A model generated the notes under the pieces. It had not been told where the DNA came from. It saw nothing but the letters and a program-made list of their open reading frames with translations, and searched no databases. A program made the position numbers and the translations under genes. Positions 31,045-41,400 of a stretch of DNA of 64,000 nt are shown piece after piece (the stretch's first letter is position 1; each line of letters begins with the position of its first letter). This stretch comes from Eremomyces bilateralis CBS 781.70. Lineage: Eukaryota > Ascomycota > Dothideomycetes > Eremomycetales > Eremomycetaceae. The stretch covers positions 815,185 to 879,184 of the forward strand of contig NW_022985067.1 in assembly GCF_010015585.1 (NCBI RefSeq), given 5' to 3'.

Positions 31045-34000
31045 CTATAATGCTGTGGATGGCGATGCGTTACTTCCGATAGAGAACCCCACACTGTTCT
31101 CTCGGGATGATGTTAGGGCGCGAAAGCCTCCGCTCTTTTTGTCCGGTGGTGGTCTCAGCTCGACGTCACTCAACGCGCTTCTTAGCGTGTCGCCAGACTC
31201 ATCTAGTGCCATCAAGAAGCGGGCTAATTCTTTGCACAACTCCCAGTCACGCTCAACTTTGGCTCGCCGCAGTAACCGAACAATCTGACTTGACCCGGGG
31301 TTCAGCTCATCGATGGTATGTAGCACAAGCAAGTATCCGCCTGCTGTCTTCAAGGACCCTTTCGCAAGGGACTCTTCAAACAACTCTTGCGGCGGGGGAA
31401 GATGAGCGAACAGGGTCTTCCATGACCTGACTTCGGTCTTCCGGGTGCATTGAACAACGATGTCGAGGTACTGCGGGAAAGTAGAAAGGAAAGATAGCAG
31501 GCCAGGCAACAGCGTGGCTTCTGGCGTATGCGAGGCGTCCACTTCGTCATCAAGGACATCATGCAGTAGCACCTCAAGCGCATGAGCAAAGTACTCAAAA
31601 TGCTGGTAGAAATGGGATAGATGCAAGGCGGCCGGTGAATCGAACCTTGCCAGATGGGATCGGAGAATCGTTGGGAGGAATAGATGTGTCTGTCAGGCCG
31701 TATTAGTCACAGATTTCAGATAAAAAACAAAACTGGCAAGACGAGGGAGTCATTGCCAGTTATATATGGCTGATGAGAGACACGTATCGCGCGCCACAAC
31801 AGGACGCATACAGCATCGACGACGCGCTCCCTAACGAGGAAGGAAACAGATGAGCAGAGGCTTACCCTAGTAGCGAATCTCGCCGATGCAAAACTGAGAT
31901 CCCGACGCTGCACCATTTCCGACTCAATTCCCAAGATCAGACCCTGCCGGAGGAGGACCGATAAGGGGTAAAAATCGCAGGACATGTCGAGGGGAACTTG
32001 GATATCTCTTCCTGCTTCCACTGGCGCCGAGAGAGTCTCTTGCACGTCTGTCCAGACGCGCATCTTGGTACCATCGAAGTACCATAATGAGTCCTGCAGG
32101 ACGTGATCTTCGTCTTCCTCCACCTGGTTCAGGGAAGCGGTGGTTGGCGGGCGGGTGAGTGCGATCCGGTGATCACGCATCAGCGCATAGTGCTCAACGT
32201 TCTGAGCGATGATTCGCATCTCGTACTTCAGTTCACTGTTCTCGGTCGTCGTCGGTTGGAGAAGCACCAGTTTCCCGTCGACCAGGAACATTACGCTGGC
32301 CTTAGACACGTCCTGAGAAGGATCGCCACTTTCTAGCTGGTCCTCCGGTAGGACCCAGCTCAATGCCCTCACTCGTGGAGGGGCCCTGATGATGCCGTGA
32401 AGTGCGATTTGACCGACTTGGACTAACTTGATCGACTTCTCCGCCAAGGTCACCACGTAGTGGCAGAGAATATTCTCATATGTGTAGACGAGCAGAGAAT
32501 CTTCCCCGGACGGCGCAATGAGGACGATCGGCGACGACAAGGCCTCCGAATACATCACCCTGTCCGAATGCAGCGGCAGCTCTCGCGAATATATCCGCAG
32601 CTCGAACGACTCATTCGACTCGACCGCTGCCACCAGTACATGCTGAAACCAGCACATTCCGCCTCGCACGGTGAACTCGTTCTCCATCCACTCCGACTCA
32701 AACGTCTTCCATCGTCCGCTCTGCACGCTATAGTGCGCCAGCCCTCTTTTCCCGGCAACAGCAACGTACCTTCCATCCGGCGACACCACCGCGCTACGAA
32801 TCGGCCACTGCGTCATGAGATACGCAGGAGGCACTTGCACGTGCTGCCAAACTGCGCTCTGGCTCGAAGCATTCATCGGATTCGGCAGCTCATGGCCTCG
32901 ATACAGCACGAAACCAGCGTTCGTCTGCAGCAGGCTCCGCGCAATATTTGCGGGGGAGAAGCAGCCTGTCACCGCGCTCCGTGCCATTTCCACCACCCAG
33001 ACGGCCTTGTCGTTCCCATCTACCATCGCGATCTGCGACCCGCCGCCCAGCCAAATCGCGGACCGCACGCCTAGCAGCCATCGCTCCGAGTGTGCCGAGC
33101 TCAGCGCCCGATCCGCGAGCATCGACGAGCTACACAGCTTACCGTAGACGCTCCAGGTGCTCCACGCGTGATTCATGCCCGCGAATAAGCAATATCCGTC
33201 GGGAGAGTACGACAAGAACGTGAGTTCTCCAGCGGACGAGGAGAGCTGAGATGCGGAAAAGCGGTGCGAGAGTGGGATGTTGCCGGAGTAGTCTTTCACG
33301 GAATATATGTATATGTCACCGTTTGCGCAGCCCACGGCGAGGAGAGAGAAGCGAGCATTTATGGCGGTCATCGTGGCTGCAGAGGAGGCATCGGTGGGCA
33401 TGTGGAAGCAGAAGCCACGGAAAGGGGGGTCGGTCTCTTCCGCATTGGAGTTATCCACGGGGGAGGTAGGAGCTTGAGAGGCCTGGGGCGGTCGTTTGCG
33501 CGTTTGGACGGCGTAGACGCGCCCGTCAGACGTTACCCAGGAGCTGAGATTCATCGGTCGGTCGTACACCATGTCAACCATGTGAACATCCTGTCCGGAA
33601 ATCCAGGGTAATTGACTGAGCAAATGCTTTGTCTCTTGCGATCGTGACGTTTCCGAGCCCTTTCGGACATTGGATGCCTTCCTAGCCTCTCCACCCCATC
33701 GTATAACTTGGACTGCCCCCGGACCTTTCGTAGCCACTACTAGCCCATCATCGAGTGCCAGCACCCTTCCAATCTTCGAATCGATGCGTATGGTTGCTCG
33801 AAACCGAAGCATCGCCTCCGCGATTACCGCGTCCTCTCCTTCCCCGAGTGGCTCTTGACCAAAGTACGATCGCTGCCCAGCGCTGTACCTTCGCCCATGG
33901 TGGCTGTGCCGGGCATTGTCGACGAAGACGGCGCGGTAGACACGGTTTCCCGGGACCACGGTGAAGGAGTATATAATGAGGTAGTTATTCGAGGTCTGGA

Positions 34001-34542
34001 CGACGAAGAGGGAGGAGTCGGGTCGGATAGATAGGCCGATGTTCGTGCCGTGGTCGCGGAGCGAGCTTTGAGAACGGATGGCGGTGGTGAGGACGGTAAC
34101 GGGCTGGGTATATGTATTAGCACAGGCTATGATAGCGAATAAACTGTCGGACACGAAACGGACTCACCCTGCTCTGCCATACTGTCAATGTAGATGGCGT
34201 TACTGTCGCGAAGACCTGTCCATTTCTCGACCCTCTGATATCCACAATCCCTTCCGCTAGCTTCTCTCCCACCTCTCCCTCTTGATTCAAATGTGTTGCT
34301 CTCCCTTCTCCCTGGATATTCCGATTCCTCGCGTGGTCCCTTTGAGAATGCGGCGCAGTAGTCAGGCCGGCCCGCTCATTCTCGCTCTGGTCAGCCACGG
34401 AGTCATTCCGCGAGTCTGAAGCTTCCCCGTCGTCGTCTTCGATTGCAAAGGTGTCATTCTCGTCATATAGGATAGCGTTTCGGTTGTGTAGGGCTTGCTT
34501 CTCGAGGGAGTAGATCTGCGGTGCGCCAATGGGCCAGTACAT
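31045..34542 (-). CDS. ric1: RIC1, subunit of the Ric1-Rgp1 guanine nucleotide exchange factor
   Basis: Three exons: 34542-34168, 34103-31866 and 31689-31045, with introns of 64 and 176 nt, giving 1085 residues. It starts MYWPIGAPQIYSL with IRGSRNGQVFATVTPSTLTVW, the standard RIC1 opening, continues through a WD-repeat region (NARFSLLAVGCANGDIYIYS, GELTFLSYSPDGYCLFAGMN, IRSAVVSPDGRYVAVAGKRG) and ends with the RIC1 C-terminal domain (FATRTHLFLPTILRSHLARF, CKELARFLMALDESGD). Ric1 with Rgp1 activates the Rab GTPase Ypt6/Rab6 for endosome-to-Golgi transport. The 176-nt second intron is long for this window. It begins GTAAGC and is required to join FATR to THLF, which are contiguous in the family. 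Confidence 0.92.
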
Positions 34543-35440
34543 TGCGCTGGTTACGGTGAGGTGCGGTTGAGTATGCGGGACATCGTCCTACAAGATTGGC
34601 TCTCTCATTATTTGCGATTGCCGCATGGATGGATGGCACGAAAGAAATTGGAGTGGGAGAGAGCTTCGAAGTATTGTATAGGTAATATAAAAAGGTGTAG
34701 ATACAGTTGAGCCTCCATGCACCAAATGAGCTACGGTATCTCGGAGGTTCGAAGGTCGTAATGGAGAGCGGTTGAGGCGGGGGGATTGGTGCCGCTGAAC
34801 ATCTCGTCTCGTATCATTACAGCTCGATCGAGATTTATAAATCATATATATCAACATCTAACCAGGCAATCACTTATGTTCTACAAATTGAGTAGTATGA
34901 CGTGTATTCGCCATGCTATTGACCTCTGCTCAGCAGACTACCTCTACATACAGGTACATTTCTTTTCCCCTACGCAGTCACTATCATCCACAACGAGCGA
35001 CCTCTCTCCTCCATGTCGGAATGCATATGAGCAATGACATTATGTCCATCTCCTCGCATTCCCCCTGGCGACAGCCTTTCTGCATCGCGTGAAGCCCCAC
35101 ACACCGCATACAAACAGAGACTCGGATGACAAGAACTGAGCCGAGTCGTGTTTGTATCCACCCGCTCTCTGCCCATCTAACAACAGCGGCAACATGCTTC
35201 GTTATACGGCATATAGCCCCGTGGAGTCTGCCTGCCAGAGCAGGAATGATAAAAACGATGAAAGGAAAATTTGCAGCAAAGGCAAAATGCAACACTCAGT
35301 GTGAAACACCGCAAGCAACGCACGCATTACCGGGTATTATGAATGGAACGAACAGAACGAACGACATCTCAACTCCCCGCCTTCTCCTTCTCCATGTCCG
35401 ATCTTCTTTGTCTTCTCGTTGGCCATCTCCCACGACCCAC
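34543..35440. other. Intergenic, RIC1 promoter and Kelch-gene 3' flank
   Basis: About 900 nt. Frames seen here are short or antisense to the Kelch gene's C-terminus. No gene is called. Confidence 0.5.
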
Positions 35441-38407
35441 TCACATCGCTTTCCCCGCCCCATTCAAATCAATCCAACTCATATCCTCGTTCTTCCCGTT
35501 CTTCCCGTTCTTCCCGCCCTTCCCCTCTCCCCCTCCCGACGACCACTGGCCCTGCGCCGTGCTCATCCCACTCGGCACACCCCGCGGGAACACCGTCAGC
35601 TGGCTCGCATTACTCGTCCGATTCTCATCCGCCCCCGCGCCCTGGAACCGCCGCATCGGATCGAACCCTGGCGCCCCCGCACCGAAGCTGGCGCCAGCGC
35701 CGTACTGGCTCGGGACTCCGGTAGTCGGCGCGTAGTGGCTGATGATCCCCGTGCTGGAGCCGTAGAAGGAGGAGACGGCGCGCGGGGGATCCTCCAGCGG
35801 GTCGGGGTTGAACGACGGCATCTGGGGGATCGGCCCGGTGTACGGTGCGTTGGTGACGGGCGTCCATGCGGCATCGGGGCGCGCCACGGCGCCGTTGTAC
35901 ATCGCGTCTTCGTCGCGGTCCATGGCGCGGTCGCGCGTGCTGGCCGTCGTCCAGCTGCGTGCGTCGTCTTCGTCTTGGTGGCCGCGTGGGAGGATGGTGA
36001 CGCCGCTGGAGGTTGTGGGTAGGAGAGCAGGTCGAGGGGGCTGGGCGCCGGAGTTCTTGGTGTTCGGTTTCTGGTCGGAGACCATGGACACTTCGGAGAC
36101 GTTGCGCTCGAACGACTCGCCGAGGTTGAGCTCGAGAGGGGGGACGGTCTGGGAGGGGTGAGAGACGCCGCTGTAATGGGCGGAGTTATAGCGGCTTCCG
36201 GAGCCGGCGGAGTCGTAGCCGCTCCCATCATACATGGGGTATGGGTTTGCGTTGTTTCGCACGGCACCATTGTTTGTCGAAGATGGGTTGTTGTGGTTGT
36301 TGGGGTTAGATGGTGCACCATAGGCACCATAGTTGCCGGATGGGAAGAACCGGCTATCCGTGTATTGCGATACTGACGCCTGAGAACTCCGTGCATCATC
36401 GCTGAAGTCAGCAGAGGTGCGACCATATTGCCCGTTCCCCTGGATCTGTGCTAGGTCCGTCGCGTCATTGTTGGTGAAGTACCGCGACCACCCAGATGAC
36501 CGTGAACGCATGCCGCCTGCTGGCGGAGCATTCGCCGATCGTGCAGCCGCAGGTGAGGAAACGTTTGGCATCGGAGGAGGTCCACCAGGTCGGGGGGCCG
36601 AGCTTGATGGGGCAGCTTTTTGTGAAGGAACTGCGGCGGCAGCGGTTACCGCTGTTGCGATAGCCGGGCCAGCGCGCGTGTGTAGGGAGTCGTTGAAGGC
36701 GTTGGTGCCTGGAAGCGGGTTCGGAGGCTTATTTCGACTCACTGAGCCAGCCGGGGGGATCAGAGGGTCGTTTGACCCTTTGCCCTTGACAAGAGTGCCG
36801 CCCATCATCGGTGCTGGCTGATTACTCCCACTTAATTGGTTCATCTCGAGCGCCTCGTCAAAGCCAAGTGGACTTCGTGATGAGTTCGGGATCAATCTAG
36901 CGGTACTGGCATCGCTCGCTTGGGCTTTGTGTCCGCGACGCTGGCCAATGTTGGCAGCCCTTGGGGCGCGGGTTGCGTTCATCGCTCCTACAGGAAGATC
37001 GCCTCCCCGTCCTTCCATGATGGCGAGGCTCGTGGTCGAATGGTTCAAGCTCGCTGCGTAGGTCTTGCCCACCGTCCCTCCAGCTTCATGCATGAACTCT
37101 GCTCCCCTATCGGCAAATGACAAACGGCCCTCCTTTTCACTAATATAGGGCGTCTTTTCCTGGGGTTTCTTGGCTTTTCTCCACCGCAGCAACAAAAGAA
37201 GGAGAATGAGTAGGGCAGCGATGCCGAAAATCGCTCCAAGCGTTGCTCCAAGAACAGTCAGTCTCTTGCTCTTCATGCTCGAGCCGGCCGCTGCCTCGGC
37301 GGCACTGGTTGTTGAAGATGGTGAGGGGACTGATTGAGTGGCGGTAGCAGAGGATAATAGCGAGACACTAGATGAAGTGAACTGGCTGGTTAGAATGTCC
37401 TGGTCCTTCACGCCCAATACTGCAGAAGCATTCATCCAGCTGTTCTCCCTTTGACTAAAGATACAAAGAGGGTCTTCTTCCGAGCCTCCGACGACCACTG
37501 CCATTCCATCGGGGTCGGTTGCTAATGAGAAATCGGCTCGGGTGGCATTTGGGGCCAATGTCGGATCGTAAGGCGGCCATTGATCCAACGTTAGGTCTCG
37601 TTTCCGTTTTTTCGAAGGGATCGAATTTGGGGGTGCACCGATGTAGGTGCCTGGCGCTGCGGGAGAGCCATCGGGGTTTCGTAAAACGAGGAGTGTGACA
37701 GCATTCGGAGAAACACTCATGTCGAACATTTCCAGGACCTTGCTTCCATCGTCGCCAGTCATGATGGTACACTGGATCTTGCTGTGGTCTGGAAGTCCAA
37801 ACGGGAGTGTTGTCCCCAGATCCGCCCACATTTCATCGGGACCGAAAGTAAATATTTGTCGGTTGTCCACACCACCACCAATCATAACAGCGTGAGAGTC
37901 GTTCCAGGGCATGACAAAAGGATTGTTAAGTGGGGGAGCCGCAGAGTTGAAAGAGCGGACGCCAAATGGTGGTTGGGTAGAAATCAGAAAGGTTTGGGAT
38001 GACAGGCCATCAATGCCATCTTGCGATCCACCGTAGGTAATGATCGATTGTGAGGCATTCAGAAAGGCAGCACCGTGATGCTGGCGGTTTTGTGTCACCG
38101 ATGCAATAGGAGAGATGATTTCCCAGGATTTATTCTTGAATGAATACCGCTGAAGGCCTGGGAAGTCCTGAATGGTTGAATTGGGCGATCCACCCACGAT
38201 GTACAGACCGGATGCTGCTGGATCGTCGGATGGTGCGTGAGCACATCGGGCTCCGGTAACGGCTATGCCCATGGATAACTGTGTCCATTCACCTCCCTCT
38301 TTCAACGGTAAGGCCTGGAAGGCATCGGGAGAGTAGACGTAGAGAATGCCATCGTTGATGACCGAGCAGTGGCCGTTGAGAGGGACCAACGGCTCGGGAG
38401 GCGGCAT
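35441..38407 (-). CDS. Kelch-type beta-propeller protein with one membrane segment and a long cytoplasmic tail
   Basis: A 988-residue single exon. The N-terminal third looks like a Kelch/galactose-oxidase-type propeller: NGHCSVINDGILYVYSP, GLYIVGGSPNSTIQDFPGLQ, RQHHGAAFLNASQSIITYGG, SHAVMIGGGVDNRQIFTFGP and DGMAVVVGGSEEDPLCIFS. A Ser/Thr-rich stalk leads to one hydrophobic segment (about residues 380-405, LGATLGAIFGIAALLILLLL) closed by RWRKAKK. The remaining 580 residues are low-complexity and rich in Pro, Gly, Ser and Asn, with DNR-like motifs typical of signalling scaffolds. No signal peptide is visible before MPPPEPLVPLNG, so insertion would depend on the internal segment or an upstream exon. 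From memory, Aspergillus orthologues carry an unrelated 'splicing factor' label that the sequence does not support. Confidence 0.8.
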   Translation of the reverse strand: MPPPEPLVPLNGHCSVINDGILYVYSPDAFQALPLKEGGEWTQLSMGIAVTGARCAHAPSDDPAASGLYIVGGSPNSTIQDFPGLQRYSFKNKSWEIISPIASVTQNRQHHGAAFLNASQSIITYGGSQDGIDGLSSQTFLISTQPPFGVRSFNSAAPPLNNPFVMPWNDSHAVMIGGGVDNRQIFTFGPDEMWADLGTTLPFGLPDHSKIQCTIMTGDDGSKVLEMFDMSVSPNAVTLLVLRNPDGSPAAPGTYIGAPPNSIPSKKRKRDLTLDQWPPYDPTLAPNATRADFSLATDPDGMAVVVGGSEEDPLCIFSQRENSWMNASAVLGVKDQDILTSQFTSSSVSLLSSATATQSVPSPSSTTSAAEAAAGSSMKSKRLTVLGATLGAIFGIAALLILLLLLLRWRKAKKPQEKTPYISEKEGRLSFADRGAEFMHEAGGTVGKTYAASLNHSTTSLAIMEGRGGDLPVGAMNATRAPRAANIGQRRGHKAQASDASTARLIPNSSRSPLGFDEALEMNQLSGSNQPAPMMGGTLVKGKGSNDPLIPPAGSVSRNKPPNPLPGTNAFNDSLHTRAGPAIATAVTAAAAVPSQKAAPSSSAPRPGGPPPMPNVSSPAAARSANAPPAGGMRSRSSGWSRYFTNNDATDLAQIQGNGQYGRTSADFSDDARSSQASVSQYTDSRFFPSGNYGAYGAPSNPNNHNNPSSTNNGAVRNNANPYPMYDGSGYDSAGSGSRYNSAHYSGVSHPSQTVPPLELNLGESFERNVSEVSMVSDQKPNTKNSGAQPPRPALLPTTSSGVTILPRGHQDEDDARSWTTASTRDRAMDRDEDAMYNGAVARPDAAWTPVTNAPYTGPIPQMPSFNPDPLEDPPRAVSSFYGSSTGIISHYAPTTGVPSQYGAGASFGAGAPGFDPMRRFQGAGADENRTSNASQLTVFPRGVPSGMSTAQGQWSSGGGEGKGGKNGKNGKNEDMSWIDLNGAGKAM

Positions 38408-41400
38408 GGTCGAAGGGAAACCTGAACGCTAGCACAGGGAGACGACTGGCGTGAGATCCCCAGCTCTTCGATTTCGACAGATTGCGGGTCACGAAGAAAT
38501 CGATCGGTCCATGGTCATTCGAAGAATATGCTTTACAGGGCGGCGGGGATGCTTGGGTGTTCGTCGATTGATCGTCTAGGAAGGTTGGAGGTGAATAAAA
38601 GTCCAGGTGAATACAATCGCTAATGATTTGGTTCTCAACACGCAATGTGTGGCCGGTGAGTCCGAATCCGGTCCGGTGAATTCGTACGCAAACAGCGACA
38701 GAATATATGAAGTTCCAAAACAATCCTCCTCTTCAAATCGATCAAGGAGAATCGGTGTCAAAGGGTGATTCCTGCTGATGGGTATCGCTCAACGTGGGTA
38801 TTCAAGTCCCTTATGGCGTAACTCAAACCTGTCTGAGTTCTTAAGGACGATACTAAGATCGGTCTGATCCAGTCGTGAAAGAGAGTGGTTCGCACAGGGA
38901 CGCTTGTCGTTCGCAGAATCGACTGGGTAACGTGGTCAATGGCGGAGCGGCAATGTTCGAGACGGTCGCGGTCGCAGACAATTCGATGTTCCGACGTTCC
39001 GTAATAGTTGTGCAAAAGAAGAATGCAATTAACTTCGGTCGGAAGGGCACGGCGATGGAAGGGGGAGTCAGGGAGAGGGAGAGGGGTGACAAGGAGACTC
39101 TGTCAGAGATTGAAACGGGGTGCCAGGTTCGTCACTGTCCACACAGTGGGCTGGCTTCGCCGATGCCTGTAGACCTATTCTTAGGGTTCTACGGCAATTG
39201 AAGGCCGAATGAGTGCAATATCGCGAATGACGGGGAAGTAGAAGGGATCGGTCTACCAGCACACGTATCGAAGGGAGAACGAAAGGTGTCAACGGTCAGA
39301 AATCGCGCAAAGGGAAAGGAGTGGAAGCCAGACGAAGACGGCTGTGGCCGATCTGCAGCGTGACCAGCCAACAGGGGATCCGGCGGATCTGCAAGCACTT
39401 CGAAGTGTTGTGCTCACAGTCGGGCTGATCATGCAACAGCACCAGCTCCAGCAAGGCAGGACGTTAGCACTGTGAAGGCGGAAGCTAGGAGAGAAGGGAG
39501 ACGCGCAAGAGAAGGAAGGGAGGGAAACCCGAAAGATCGTGAGAGGCTTTGGGCCGCAGCGACGGTCCAAGTCTCACAGTACAGGGAGTACAGTACAGAG
39601 CAGACCCCAAGGTCCAAACTAAGCCAACGCCCTAAGAGAGACTGATAGCGATGTGGCCTGTGGGTTTGGGGGAGAAAGCTAAACGGGCAACGGCCAACAA
39701 CAAAGGCATGGAGCTAAAGTGAGCGGACGGATGGCGGAGTGGCAGGATAACTGCATGAGAGTCGGCAGAGGGAACAGATTCAACAGAAGGAAGCCAAAGA
39801 TCCCTGGGCTTTTAGTGCCAGGAACGCGGCACTTGCATGGGGTTGATGCAGCCACCGCATGTCCTAAATACTGTTACGGCGTAATAAGGGGGGGGAAATA
39901 AGGGGGTAAATGAAGAGAGGATGCCAAGATATGATACGGACACTGTACTCTGTTTGACCCGACACTTCCCAGCGGTATGTCGACCACGCTATGGTACCGC
40001 CTGGCTGATTGACTTTAAAAGGATGAGATCATGAGTCTCTACAAGACGCCGAGCTTCATCGAGAGCCGCCTACAACAGGCGGGCAGAGTGCCACTATCCG
40101 TCGGTACTCCACAATACCAACCGACAAATTGCGTGGGGAGCTAAGCTACAGACATAAAACAATTGACTATCATGGGACTCATTACTGATTTGGGACATGG
40201 ATCGATGATGTCAAACCCGAGGTGGCGAAGTCTCAGTACCTGCCATTCGATATTGATTGCAATCATCAATTAGGTGCGTACCTACCAGCGCAAGATGGGT
40301 ACGTACCATCTACTTGAAGAGACCTAAGCCCATGTACAACACTTAAAGTAAGTTAAGGATGTATACATTTTATTCATAATGCCTAAGTACCATGAACGCT
40401 GCTGCGACTCTCATAAAGCCGCGGCGCGATCGTCTCCCATGTTCCCCCTTTGCGGGGCCCTTGCTTTGTCTGCCACTCTTTCCCCCCTCCTTCATCTACC
40501 ACCCCAGAATGCCCAGATTCATTTCTGTATCGAAGTCTTCCAGAACAAAATCACGCCGCAAATGCACAATCCTTCGGGAACGGTGAACCGTTGATATTTG
40601 AGAAACTCCTGTCTACGGGATCCTTAATTCCTTATTGCCCAGTGCATCCTCCGCGCTCCGTGGGACTCCAATTTATCGATCTATACGGAATACCTTGGTG
40701 TCCTACCGTCCCTGAATATCGATTACATATCGATTACAACCCACAATGTCGTGGTTGCGAATCCGGATTATTTGTACTCCTCCCCTATCACCGAGGCTGG
40801 TTTTCGTGTTCCTGTGTGCGGAATCGTTCGCAGGCGGCTATGCCAATCGATACCGAATCATCGAAAGGTTTCACCCGACGAAGAAGGTGATATTCTACGT
40901 AGTGAGCATGAGGCAACTTGTACCTTCGTCCTTCCATGATTCGTTTCGGCGCGACTCAGTTCCCCCCAACAGGCCAACAATCATCCAATGTTGGAAAGAA
41001 CATCATCACATCAGATTGTCATCTGCTCTGCCGATCGACATACTGTGCCTGAGGCCTAGGACCTAGGTATATTAGCTCATTGCTTCTGCGTCACTGATGT
41101 TAATTCCGACGACGATAGCCTCTCACGTCTCAGCATCTCGAAAGTGCAACTGTGAATGAGAAGTCGAGAACCTGTGCAACAGTGACAAACAACCTATCGC
41201 TCCAACGCCGTGATCAAAAAATACGGCCAAAAATAGCCCCCTTTCGCGCCCAACTTCATCCCGTCTCTGCTCGTCAGGGGCGGTCTCCGGGGGTATGAAA
41301 CACCCTATCCAAGCCCACCAAACTCTGATAGGCTAGCTTAACCTTATTGACCGCCAATGGGGAAGCCGCCTGTCGCCATCTCCATGCAGGAACACGGGTC

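Noticed and set aside
35126-36022. 298-codon plus-strand ORF over the Kelch tail
   Set aside because: Antisense shadow of a low-complexity region; Arg/Pro-rich with no domain.
40379-41066. Overlapping plus-strand ORFs in the gene-poor region
   Set aside because: No domains, no continuity between frames and no splice-supported join.
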